Below, in pieces: positions 6,964-14,091 of a stretch of 17,588 nucleotides of DNA. The DNA comes from Chloroflexota bacterium (GTDB taxonomy: Bacteria > Chloroflexota > Anaerolineae > Anaerolineales > UBA4823). Below the pieces are notes generated by a model. That model worked only from the letters and a program-made list of their open reading frames with translations, did no database searches and was not told where the DNA came from. The stretch covers positions 1-17,588 of the forward strand of contig JAUWLJ010000005.1 in NCBI GenBank assembly GCA_030613705.1, read 5' to 3'. Each line of letters opens with the position of its first letter. Position 1 is the first letter of the stretch. Made by a program: the position numbers and the translations under genes.

Positions 6964-8097
6964 ATGGATGATACAACCCAGCCCGCTTGGGATGATCTGT
7001 TCTTTCAACTAGAAGAAAAAACGAATATCTCAGGCGAGGCAGTACAAATCGCATATGGGCGCTACGTAAAGGGGGTAAAAGCAATTGTTGATTCGTACGA
7101 TATTCCCGTTGGCCTGACACCTAAAGAGATCGTATGGACGCTTAATAAAGCAAAACTCTACCGCTACCAACGGGAAAAGCCTTCCGAAGAAAGATATCCC
7201 ATTCCCCTACTGCTTGTCTACGCCTTGATTAACAAACCCTTTATCTTTGACCTGGCGCCAGGCAGGAGTTTTATCGAATTTATGCTCGATGAGGGTTTCG
7301 ATGTTTTTCTCCTGGATTGGGGTGCACCTGGCCTGGAGGACAAGAACACGACCTTTGACGACTACGTTACCGAATATTTGTACCGCGCGGTGCGCAAGGT
7401 ACAGCGAGTGTCCGGTTCAAAAGAATTCAGCATGCTGGGTTACTGTCTCGGAGCGACCATCGCGGTAACCTATGCCGCAACTTATCCTGAGATACCACTT
7501 CGTAATCTCATCTTGCTGACAGCGCCAATTGATTTCTCAAATCAACCAGAGGGGTCAATGGCCATGTGGCTTGATGAAGGTCGTTTAGATGTTGACAAAT
7601 TAGTGGATACCTACGGGAATGTCCCTGGCGAATTAATCCGCTATTGGGCTAAGATGCTCAAACCAGTGGAAAACTTTGCAGGCGCTTATATAAATTTGTT
7701 GAAAATGATGGATGATGAGGCCGCGGTCCGAAGCTGGCAAGCGATTAACAGATGGGTAGAAGATGTGATTCCCTTTGCTGGTGAAGCCTTTCGCCAATTT
7801 GTCAAAGTCTACCTACGGGGTAATAACCTGATCAGTGGGGAACATATCATCAACGGTAAGCCAGTTGACATTTCGAATATTGATGCTTCATTACTCAATA
7901 TCGTTGCAAAATACGATCACCTAGTTGCACAGTCTCAATCTGAAAGTATTATGGACCTGGTCTCCAGCCAAGATAAACAATTAACAGTTATTCCATCGAC
8001 TCACGTCGGGATCATGGCTGGCTCAAGTGCGAAACACAAGCTCTGGCCAGAGATCGTAAAATGGCTGGGAGCGAGATCCGAAGAGCGAACCCAGTAA
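6964..8097 (+). CDS. phaC: Class III-type poly(3-hydroxyalkanoate) synthase catalytic subunit
   Basis: A second, shorter PHA synthase (377 residues from the ATG at 6964), the size of class III/IV PhaC. The nucleophile box GYCLGA gives Cys161, AKYDHLV gives Asp318 and STHVGIM gives His347. The 29-residue Asp-His spacing matches the Allochromatium class III enzyme (D302/H331). The core has the usual DWGAPG and TFDDYVTEY segments, and the long N-terminal domain of class I is absent. A TTG at 6958 is in frame, but AGG at 6953-6955 suits the ATG at 6964 better. It follows the PhaE/PhaR-like gene by 20 nt and probably forms a complex with it. Having both class I-type and class III-type synthases in one operon, each with a helper, is unusual. 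Confidence 0.94.
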   Translation: MDDTTQPAWDDLFFQLEEKTNISGEAVQIAYGRYVKGVKAIVDSYDIPVGLTPKEIVWTLNKAKLYRYQREKPSEERYPIPLLLVYALINKPFIFDLAPGRSFIEFMLDEGFDVFLLDWGAPGLEDKNTTFDDYVTEYLYRAVRKVQRVSGSKEFSMLGYCLGATIAVTYAATYPEIPLRNLILLTAPIDFSNQPEGSMAMWLDEGRLDVDKLVDTYGNVPGELIRYWAKMLKPVENFAGAYINLLKMMDDEAAVRSWQAINRWVEDVIPFAGEAFRQFVKVYLRGNNLISGEHIINGKPVDISNIDASLLNIVAKYDHLVAQSQSESIMDLVSSQDKQLTVIPSTHVGIMAGSSAKHKLWPEIVKWLGARSEERTQ

Positions 8098-8156
8098 TAA
8101 TAGAAAGCAATTTTATACCAATCTTCGTTACAGACTCCATAACCCATTCTGGATGA

Positions 8157-8169
8157 TGTACGTTACATG
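8157..8169. promoter_or_regulatory. Short dyad upstream of the SDR gene
   Basis: ATGTA-CGT-TACAT is a perfect 5-3-5 inverted repeat about 33 nt before the SDR start. It could be an operator half-site pair, but a dyad of this length can arise by chance. GTTACAG (8127) and ATAACCC (8139) nearby are 12 bp apart, not the 11 bp of the proposed activator boxes, and have no -10 at the right place. Confidence 0.2.
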
Positions 8170-8201
8170 ACACAATCAATGAGTAAACAAGGAGAAATAC
8201 A

Positions 8202-8966
8202 ATGCGTTTAAAGGATAAAGTAACTCTGATCACAGGAGGGGCAGCTGGAATAGGGAAAGCAACAGCAGAGCGGTTCCTGGAAGAAGGGGCTGAAGTTATC
8301 ATTTGTGATGTAGATCAGAGTGCCGGAGAGAAAGTTGTTGAGGAACTGGGTGGAAAATTAAGCTTTTATGCAGTAGATGTAACCGACAGGATAGCGGTGC
8401 AGAATTGGGCGGAAGAAATTATCGCAAAATTTGGCCGGATTGATGTATTGGTTAACAATGCTGGGGTCTTGAGGGACAACCAATTGGTCAGAGTAAAAGA
8501 TGGCGAACTTGTCAAACAGATGCCGGAGGATGATTTTGATTTGGTGATCGCGGTCAATCTGAAAGGCGTGTTTAACTGCACCCAAGCTGTAGCACCATAC
8601 ATGATCAAACAAGGCGAGGGCGTGATCCTGAATGCCACCTCCGTCGTTGGCCTGGATGGCAATTTCGGTCAGACAAACTACGTAGCCACTAAGGCTGGTG
8701 TGGTAGGCATGACAAAGGTGTGGGCCAGGGAGCTGGGTCGCTACAGCATCCGGGTTAACGCAGTTGCTCCTGGTTTTATCCTAACCGAGATGGTCAAGCA
8801 AATGCCTGAGAAGATTCTTGATGGCATGATCGCTCGAACCCCCCTACGGCGCATGGGTGAACCGAGAGATGTCGCCAATGCGTATCTATTCTTGTCCTCC
8901 GATGAAGCATCCTTCATATCTGGCGCCACCCTGAGAGTGGATGGCGGTATTGTCATTGGGACATAA
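8202..8966 (+). CDS. Short-chain dehydrogenase, FabG/PhaB-type 3-oxoacyl-CoA reductase
   Basis: A classical SDR of 254 residues, likely reducing 3-oxoacyl-CoA to (R)-3-hydroxyacyl-CoA for the synthases upstream. Visible motifs: the cofactor loop TGGAAGIG at 11-18, NNAG at 85-88, and the catalytic tetrad Asn119, Ser147, Tyr160 and Lys164 (NYVATK), followed by the NAVAPG segment and the C-terminal VDGG. Asp36 at the end of the second strand (IICDVD) usually favours NAD(H) over NADP(H), unlike typical PhaB. AAGGAG at 8189-8194 lies 7 nt before the ATG. It follows the class III-type synthase by 104 nt in the same direction and may belong to the same transcript. The exact substrate is inferred from context; FabG-like sequences serve many pathways. 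Confidence 0.88.
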   Translation: MRLKDKVTLITGGAAGIGKATAERFLEEGAEVIICDVDQSAGEKVVEELGGKLSFYAVDVTDRIAVQNWAEEIIAKFGRIDVLVNNAGVLRDNQLVRVKDGELVKQMPEDDFDLVIAVNLKGVFNCTQAVAPYMIKQGEGVILNATSVVGLDGNFGQTNYVATKAGVVGMTKVWARELGRYSIRVNAVAPGFILTEMVKQMPEKILDGMIARTPLRRMGEPRDVANAYLFLSSDEASFISGATLRVDGGIVIGT

Positions 8967-8973
8967 AGAATTC

Positions 8974-9005
8974 GGACTGACTAGAAAGTTGTTTTTGGTT
9001 AGTCC
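8974..9005 (+). terminator. Hairpin after the SDR gene (weak terminator candidate)
   Basis: GGACTGACTA (8974-8983) pairs with TGGTTAGTCC (8996-9005) over 10 bp with two G-U pairs, with a T-rich 12-nt loop. It starts 7 nt after the SDR stop codon. No T-run follows directly, so termination may be partial or factor-dependent. Confidence 0.4.
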
Positions 9006-9056
9006 ACTACCATTGTTTTCTGTATTAATCAATCCAAGATCTTCCATGAGGAGGTT

Positions 9057-9248
9057 ATGATTTCTTCACTGGACAAATTGATTGATGAAAATATGGAATC
9101 GTTGGTTGATTTGATCACCAAAGATGCAATCGACCAGATCCCATCATAAAGCGAAGCCGTCCTGTGGCAGACAGCAGTGGTGGATGCTGCTCGTATGGTT
9201 ATAAGTGTGAATTACGTGCTCATTACTGGAATAAAATTAGTGCATTAA
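9057..9248 (+). pseudogene. Short decayed frame with one internal stop
   Basis: From the ATG at 9057 the frame codes 30 residues (MISSLDKLIDENMESLVDLI, then TKDAIDQIPS) to a TAA at 9147-9149. The same frame then stays open for 32 more codons (SEAVLWQTAVVDAARM and so on) to a TAA at 9246-9248. GAGGAGG sits only 2 nt before the ATG, too close for an ideal ribosome site. The acidic helical opening with LVDLIT...IP recalls the N-termini of RsbR/PucR-type regulators, but this is only a faint resemblance. It may be a dead remnant, a genuine 30-residue peptide, or chance. The rest of the 286-nt gap holds the hairpin at 8974 and the ATTAC repeats at 9211. Confidence 0.25.
9211..9228 (+). promoter_or_regulatory. 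11-bp direct repeat before the hydrolase (weak activator box)
   Basis: ATTACGT (9211-9217) and ATTACTG (9222-9228) repeat with an 11-bp period and 4-bp spacer, like the boxes at 4212, 4504 and 16800. The hexamer at the expected place (TTAGTG, 9237-9242) is a poor -10; a TAAAAT lies too close. The initial G is also absent. Support is partial. Confidence 0.25.
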
Positions 9249-9252
9249 TACC

Positions 9253-10131
9253 ATGAAACCTTCACTCAAAGTCGCACCAACCAAGAATGGATTCGTGCAG
9301 GTGGAGAATGGAACTCGCCAGATTTATTGGGAGTATTTTGGCGAAGGGGAAAAAGAAGTCGTGGTCCTGTTGAATGGCGTGGCCATGCTGACCCGATCAT
9401 GGTATCGCGCGGTACCCAATCTATACCCTGAATACGATGTGCTGCTCTATGATTATTTTGGCCAAGGTCAGTCATCACAGGAAGATGAACCATACTATAT
9501 TTCCAAATTCTGTGACTACCTGATTGTGATTTTAGATGAACTTGGCATAGATAAAATCCATCCAATTGGAGTCTCTTACGGAGGCTTTATTGGCGCTGAT
9601 TTAGGCAGGCTTTACCAGGATCGTCTCCACACCCTGACGCTCTCCGGCATTCTGCTAACCCGAGAGACCTTATTCCAGATGTACCAGGATCTCTCATTGA
9701 GATTTTATCGCAGTGCGGATCCGGCCTTTGAAATCTACACCTACTACATCTATGAAAAGATCTTCGGTGAGAATCTGGCTACACAAGTGTATGGCGAACA
9801 CATGGAGAGAACCCGAAGCAAGCTGTTCGGTCGTTATAATGATCGGAAATACTGCCTGATCCGCTTAACTGAAGCGCAAAACCCATTCTTTGAAAACATT
9901 GATCATGACTCTGATGCTTACCGAAATGTGATGACCCCTACTTTGCTCTTTACCGGGGAACAGGATCGGGCAATACCTCCATGGCAGCAGAGCAAACTGG
10001 TGGATATTCTCCCAAACAGCAGGCAAATTATGGTTCCCGAATCTGGGCACCTAACCTACCTGGAGAGACCCGATATCTTCTGGCCTACAGTTAAACGGTT
10101 TTTTGATTTGAAAACCATTGATTTTCAGTGA
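9253..10131 (+). CDS. Alpha/beta hydrolase (serine type)
   Basis: A 292-residue alpha/beta hydrolase. The nucleophile elbow GVSYGG gives Ser108, GEQDRAIP gives Asp238 and SGHLTYLE gives His266, a complete triad in the usual order. The region after the first strand reads LLNGVAML rather than the common HG motif, and YFGQGQS matches the DxRGxGxS element of the fold. It is clearly related to the hydrolase at 15972 across the N-terminal half. No signal peptide is present, so it is cytoplasmic. Candidate roles in this context are a thioesterase releasing hydroxyacyl or acyl groups, an intracellular PHA or oligomer hydrolase, or a lactonase; the sequence does not separate these. No Shine-Dalgarno precedes the ATG. 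Confidence 0.82.
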   Translation: MKPSLKVAPTKNGFVQVENGTRQIYWEYFGEGEKEVVVLLNGVAMLTRSWYRAVPNLYPEYDVLLYDYFGQGQSSQEDEPYYISKFCDYLIVILDELGIDKIHPIGVSYGGFIGADLGRLYQDRLHTLTLSGILLTRETLFQMYQDLSLRFYRSADPAFEIYTYYIYEKIFGENLATQVYGEHMERTRSKLFGRYNDRKYCLIRLTEAQNPFFENIDHDSDAYRNVMTPTLLFTGEQDRAIPPWQQSKLVDILPNSRQIMVPESGHLTYLERPDIFWPTVKRFFDLKTIDFQ

Positions 10132-10153
10132 TCAATCAACACAGTGAAGAGAT

Positions 10154-10174
10154 GAAACTTGCAAAGAGAATTAT
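10154..10174 (+). promoter_or_regulatory. Possible half activator box before the KAS III-like gene
   Basis: GAAACTT (10154-10160), 8 bp, then AATTAT (10169-10174). The 12-nt string TGAAACTTGCAA is identical to one inside promoter B (4514-4525). The second heptamer expected 11 bp upstream (AGTGAAG, 10143-10149) does not match well, so this is at best a half site. Confidence 0.25.
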
Positions 10175-10207
10175 TAGTTATTACCATAATTCCTGGGCTC
10201 GGATAGA

Positions 10208-11251
10208 ATGAGAGGAATGGCAACAATCTCGAAAGATGAAAACCATATGACTCGATACGCACAAATATTAGCAACGGGCAGCTACGTACCTGAGCGAGTG
10301 GTCACAAACGCTGAGATGGATGAGTTACTAGGCGAAGAGACTAGCGATTGGCTGATCGAAAATGTTGGCATCCGCGAACGCCATTGGATGTCTCCAGAGC
10401 AAACCACCTCGGATTTAATAGTTTCTGCCTCCCAAAAAGCTTTGGAAAGGGCTGGTGTAAAACCTGAAGAACTTGATCTGGTCATCATTTCAACTGACAC
10501 TCCCGATTACATTTCACCGGGCACATCAGTCGTCGTACAGCATAAATTGGGAGCGGTTAATTCTGGCAGCTATGATGTTAACAGCGCCTGTGCTGGATGG
10601 GTAACTGCCCTGGATCAGGGTGCGCGTTACATTGCCACTGAGGCCGATATGCGTTATATCTTGGTTGCCGGGGGTTACGGCATGAGCCGGTTCCTTGATT
10701 TGAGTGACAAAAAAACTGCGGACTTATTTGCTGACGGGGCTGGAGCCGTTGTCCTCGGCACAGGAGATGAGCCAGGATTTCTGGCTAGCAAATTATTAGC
10801 CAAGGGAGAATACCACGACTCCCTGGGTATCTACACCGGCGGTGCATTTCGTCCAAGTACCCCTGAAAACCTGAAGTTATACGGTGAACCGAAAGTAGAG
10901 TTTGTGAAGAAATTTCCCCGAACTTTCAATACCGAATACTGGCCGAAATTGATCAGAGAGGCATTGCACAAAGCTGAGTTGACAGTAGACGATATCGACC
11001 TTTACTTATTTACACAACTCAACCTGCGTACCATTGAACAGATGATGGAAATCCTCAACCAACCCATTGAAAAAACACATTGGGTGATGGATAAATGGGG
11101 ATACACAGGTTCACCCTGCGTGGCAATGGCTCTGGACGATGCGATATCGCAGGGACGCGGTCCCAAACCTGGTGACCATATCCTCTTTTGTACTAGCGGT
11201 GGCGGAATAAGCATGGCAGTATCGATTTGGAGGTGGACACAACATTCATAA
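10208..11251 (+). CDS. KAS III (FabH)-like protein with altered active site
   Basis: A thiolase-fold protein of 347 residues of the 3-oxoacyl-ACP synthase III family: the opening ATGSYVPERVVTNAEM, the TDTPDYISP strand, NSACAGW with the acyl-accepting Cys128, and the GGGISMA glycine loop near the end. In E. coli FabH the triad is C112-H244-N274. Here the segment replacing PHQANLRI reads FTQLNLRT, putting Thr269 at the His place. The segment replacing the Asn region reads KWGYTGS, putting Tyr299 at the Asn place. The 269-299 spacing of 30 is exactly the FabH value, so the alignment is firm. Decarboxylative condensation is therefore doubtful and acyl transfer is more likely. In-frame ATGs at 10217 and 10247 are alternative starts; the last (MTRYAQ) fits the family length best. 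Gene order suggests joint action with the acyl-CoA ligase that follows. Confidence 0.85.
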   Translation: MRGMATISKDENHMTRYAQILATGSYVPERVVTNAEMDELLGEETSDWLIENVGIRERHWMSPEQTTSDLIVSASQKALERAGVKPEELDLVIISTDTPDYISPGTSVVVQHKLGAVNSGSYDVNSACAGWVTALDQGARYIATEADMRYILVAGGYGMSRFLDLSDKKTADLFADGAGAVVLGTGDEPGFLASKLLAKGEYHDSLGIYTGGAFRPSTPENLKLYGEPKVEFVKKFPRTFNTEYWPKLIREALHKAELTVDDIDLYLFTQLNLRTIEQMMEILNQPIEKTHWVMDKWGYTGSPCVAMALDDAISQGRGPKPGDHILFCTSGGGISMAVSIWRWTQHS

Positions 11252-11312
11252 GCTATTGTTTAATTAGATGGATTTATTGCGTTTGATGGATCACATTTAA
11301 CGGAGGTGCAGA

Positions 11313-12863
11313 ATGTATATCGGAGATTACCTCGGACGTCGTGAAATATATTCGCCCGATAAACTTGCCATCATAGATGTGGGCAAAGATCCAGAACTGC
11401 GGTTGACGTACAAAGAATGGAACCGGCGTGTCAATCGTCTAGCCAACTGGCTGAAAAAAGAGGCCGGTATCGAAAAGGGCGACCGGGTAGCGATTTTGGC
11501 TCGCGATGGCGTGGAACACCTGGATTCCTTCTTCGCCTGTGGCAAATTAGGAGCAATCCACACGGCTCTTAATTGGCGACTACATTGGCGCGAACTGGTC
11601 AAATTAATTAAAGACACCACACCCAAGGTACTGATCTACTCTGACGATTTCGTTGATGCCGTAGCCGATATCGAAACCGAGATTCGCGAGACAGACCATG
11701 CCATATCGATCTATTTACACATTGAAGGAGATGGCATCCCCAGCAGTCTGCATTTTGAGAGCACCTTGCAAGCAGCTGCAGACTCTCCAGTTAGCTGTGA
11801 GTCACTAGATAAAGAAGATATCGCCTGCTTACTGTTCACGGGGGGTACCACCGGCACCCCCAAAGGCGCACAGATCAGCCACCGGCAGATCTGCTGGAAT
11901 GTACTCAATACTGTCATCCACGACCTGACCCATGATGATATCTACCTGTGTGTATTCCCGCTCTTCCACGCGGGTGGCCTGTTCACCTACATATCCTCTC
12001 AGGTTGTATTTGGCAACACCACAATCCTCACCCGTCAATTCGATCCTGAAGAAGTGCTGGGGCTCATCGAACGCGAGAAAGTTACTGTTTTCGCTGGGGT
12101 GCCCACGATGTACCAGACTATGACCCAGGCTTCGAATTGGGAGACGGTTGATCTGACCAGCCTGCGGTTCTGCACCAGTGGAGGCGCGCCACTCCCGGTT
12201 CCACTCGTCGAGAAGTACACAACAGAGAAAGGTATCCGCTTCAAACAGGGTTTCGGAATGACTGAGTATGGTCCTGGTCTCTTTGCACTGCCACCCGAGG
12301 ATGCTATCCGAAAGGCAGGCAGCATTGGCCGGCCAAATTTCTTCGTTGATGTACGCGTTGTGGATGATGATAACCAACCTCTTGGTCCAAACCAACCAGG
12401 TGAATTGCTGCTCAAAGGTCCCAGCGGTTCCTCTGGTTATTGGAATAACCCTGCTGCAAGTGCTGATGTCCTTGACGACCAAGGCTGGTTCCACACCGGT
12501 GATATCGTGGAATATGACGATGAATGGTATTTCTTTGTGAGGGAACGGAAGAAGGATATGTTCATCTCCGGCGGTGAAAACGTCTTTCCGGTTGAGATCG
12601 AGAATGTACTATACAAGCATCCAGCAGTGCATATGTGTGCGGTTATCGGTTTGCCGGATGAGAAATGGGGAGAAGTTAGCATGGCTTGTGTGGTGCTTAA
12701 GCCAGACACAACCGTCAGCGAAGAGGAGCTGATTGCCTTCATGAGAGAGAACCTGGCCCGTTATAAAGTTCCCAAGAGTGTTGAAATCATGGACGCACTC
12801 CCACTGTCAGGTATGGGTAAGATTCTAAAACGCGACATCCGCGAGCAATTTGTCAGTGAATAG
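11313..12863 (+). CDS. AMP-forming acyl-CoA synthetase (ANL family)
   Basis: Activates a carboxylic acid to its CoA thioester through an acyl-adenylate. The 516 residues show the full set of ANL motifs: the phosphate loop LLFTGGTTGTPKG at about 172-184, GFGMTEYGP at about 312-320, GWFHTGD near 391-397, the hinge region RERKKDMFISGGENVFPVEIE, and the C-terminal GKILKR with catalytic Lys503. The size and the FPLFHAGG segment resemble medium/long-chain fatty acid or o-succinylbenzoate-type ligases, and the substrate cannot be read. GGAGGT at 11302-11307 lies 5 nt before the ATG. The next gene begins 26 nt later, so the two are probably cotranscribed. A partial paralogue lies at 16924. Confidence 0.94.
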   Translation: MYIGDYLGRREIYSPDKLAIIDVGKDPELRLTYKEWNRRVNRLANWLKKEAGIEKGDRVAILARDGVEHLDSFFACGKLGAIHTALNWRLHWRELVKLIKDTTPKVLIYSDDFVDAVADIETEIRETDHAISIYLHIEGDGIPSSLHFESTLQAAADSPVSCESLDKEDIACLLFTGGTTGTPKGAQISHRQICWNVLNTVIHDLTHDDIYLCVFPLFHAGGLFTYISSQVVFGNTTILTRQFDPEEVLGLIEREKVTVFAGVPTMYQTMTQASNWETVDLTSLRFCTSGGAPLPVPLVEKYTTEKGIRFKQGFGMTEYGPGLFALPPEDAIRKAGSIGRPNFFVDVRVVDDDNQPLGPNQPGELLLKGPSGSSGYWNNPAASADVLDDQGWFHTGDIVEYDDEWYFFVRERKKDMFISGGENVFPVEIENVLYKHPAVHMCAVIGLPDEKWGEVSMACVVLKPDTTVSEEELIAFMRENLARYKVPKSVEIMDALPLSGMGKILKRDIREQFVSE

Positions 12864-12889
12864 AAAAAATCATGAAAAAGGAGCACATC

Positions 12890-13948
12890 ATGTCAACTGT
12901 CCCTACGCTTCCTGGAATCACATCCCAAATGATCCCCACAAAGCGTATTAATCACCATGTTCTGACCAGTGGCCCAGAGGATGGCATCCCGGTCGCGTTC
13001 GCACACGGAAACTTCTCAGCAGCCACTTACTGGGAAGAGACCATGTTAGCGATGCCAGACAAGTATCGTTGCATAACACCCGACCTACGGGGCTATGGGG
13101 ATACAGAAGATTTGCCCATCGACGGCACGCGGGGCGCTCGAGACTGGTCCGATGACCTCAAGGCTCTCTCCGACTCGTTCGGTGACGAGCCAGCTCATTT
13201 GGTCGGCTGGTCCCTGGGTGCAGCCGTATTGATGCAATTCGCCCTTGATTATCCCGAACTTGTCGCCTCGCTCACCTTTATCAGCCCGGTCAGCCCATAC
13301 GGATTTGGCGGCACCCGGGGTGTAGAGGGAATACCATGTTACGATGATTTTGCCGGTTCTGGTGGGGGCGTGGTCAACCCCGAATTTGTCAAGCGTATAA
13401 AAGAGGGTGATCGAAGCACAGACGATCCCAATTCGCCACGTAATGTGATAAACACCTTTTATTACAAACCACCCTTTCGAGCAAAGCGGGAGGAGGACTT
13501 TCTCAGCGCTGCCCTGCTGGAAAAGATGGGCGATGACCGCTACCCAGGCGATATGACCCCATCAGACAATTGGCCTAACGTTGCTCCTGGAAAATGGGGA
13601 CCGATCAACGCAACTTCACCCAAGTATTTCAACACCAGCGGCTTAGCTGACATGCAGCCCCAACCCCCAATTTTATGGGTGCGTGGCGACTCCGACCAAA
13701 TTGTCTCGGATAATTCGATGTTCGATTTTGGCGCTCTCGGCAAATTAGAACTCGTCCCTGGCTGGCCAGGCGATGATGTCTATCCACCCCAACCAATGGT
13801 TTCGCAGATGCGCGCGGTGCTGGAAAAATACCAGCACAACGGCGGAAAGTATCACGAACTTGTCATCGCCGACACCGCACATAGCCCAAATATCGAGAAG
13901 TCTGAAGAGTTTCTGCACTCTTTCACGAAATTTCTGGCATCTGTATAG
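12890..13948 (+). CDS. Alpha/beta hydrolase (serine type, with enlarged cap)
   Basis: The ATG at 12890 is chosen because AAAGGAG (12877-12883) lies 6 nt upstream; the in-frame ATG at 12872 lies before that motif. The 352-residue product has HGNFSAATYW (oxyanion region), DLRGYGDTE, the nucleophile elbow GWSLGA with Ser108, GDSDQIV with Asp269, and DTAHSPNIE with His331. The roughly 160 residues between Ser and Asp are longer than in a simple hydrolase and include a Gly-rich and acidic insert, likely a cap domain over the pocket. It directly follows the acyl-CoA ligase (26 nt) and probably shares its substrate pathway. Esterase, thioesterase or depolymerase activity are all possible. It is less similar to the other two hydrolases here than they are to each other. 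Confidence 0.84.
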   Translation: MSTVPTLPGITSQMIPTKRINHHVLTSGPEDGIPVAFAHGNFSAATYWEETMLAMPDKYRCITPDLRGYGDTEDLPIDGTRGARDWSDDLKALSDSFGDEPAHLVGWSLGAAVLMQFALDYPELVASLTFISPVSPYGFGGTRGVEGIPCYDDFAGSGGGVVNPEFVKRIKEGDRSTDDPNSPRNVINTFYYKPPFRAKREEDFLSAALLEKMGDDRYPGDMTPSDNWPNVAPGKWGPINATSPKYFNTSGLADMQPQPPILWVRGDSDQIVSDNSMFDFGALGKLELVPGWPGDDVYPPQPMVSQMRAVLEKYQHNGGKYHELVIADTAHSPNIEKSEEFLHSFTKFLASV

Positions 13949-13992
13949 GAGACTAAAAGGCGAACGTAATCCTACACTCACACTTTTAATAG

Positions 13993-14020
13993 TTGACATC
14001 ACTTCTTGCTTAACCTTAAT
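13993..14020 (+). promoter_or_regulatory. Possible sigma-70-type promoter before the thiolase
   Basis: TTGACA at 13993-13998 is a perfect -35; CTTAAT at 14015-14020, 16 bp later, is a 4/6 match to -10. No GTAAC-type repeats flank it, so the thiolase may be driven independently of the boxes found elsewhere. The remainder of the 143-nt gap shows only a short CTTCA-C-TGAAG dyad at 14056-14066. Confidence 0.3.
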
Positions 14021-14091
14021 CTGCGACAAATTCCACACTCCATAAGGTCAATAAGCTTCACTGAAGAGGATGTGACAAGGAGCTAACAATA

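Noticed and set aside
11267..11291. GATGGAT direct repeat before the acyl-CoA synthetase
   Set aside because: The period is 18 bp and no -10 is placed as in the other boxes; it does not fit the activator motif.
11829..12494. Minus-strand open frame of 221 codons
   Set aside because: It lies inside the acyl-CoA synthetase, whose motifs are complete on the plus strand; the antisense product has no recognisable domain.
8202..12863. SDR, alpha/beta hydrolase, KAS III-like protein and AMP ligase in a row resemble an OleABCD olefin pathway
   Set aside because: The hydrolase has a Ser nucleophile rather than the Asp of OleB, the SDR is a short FabG type rather than the extended OleD type, and the KAS III-like protein lacks the His and Asn found in OleA.
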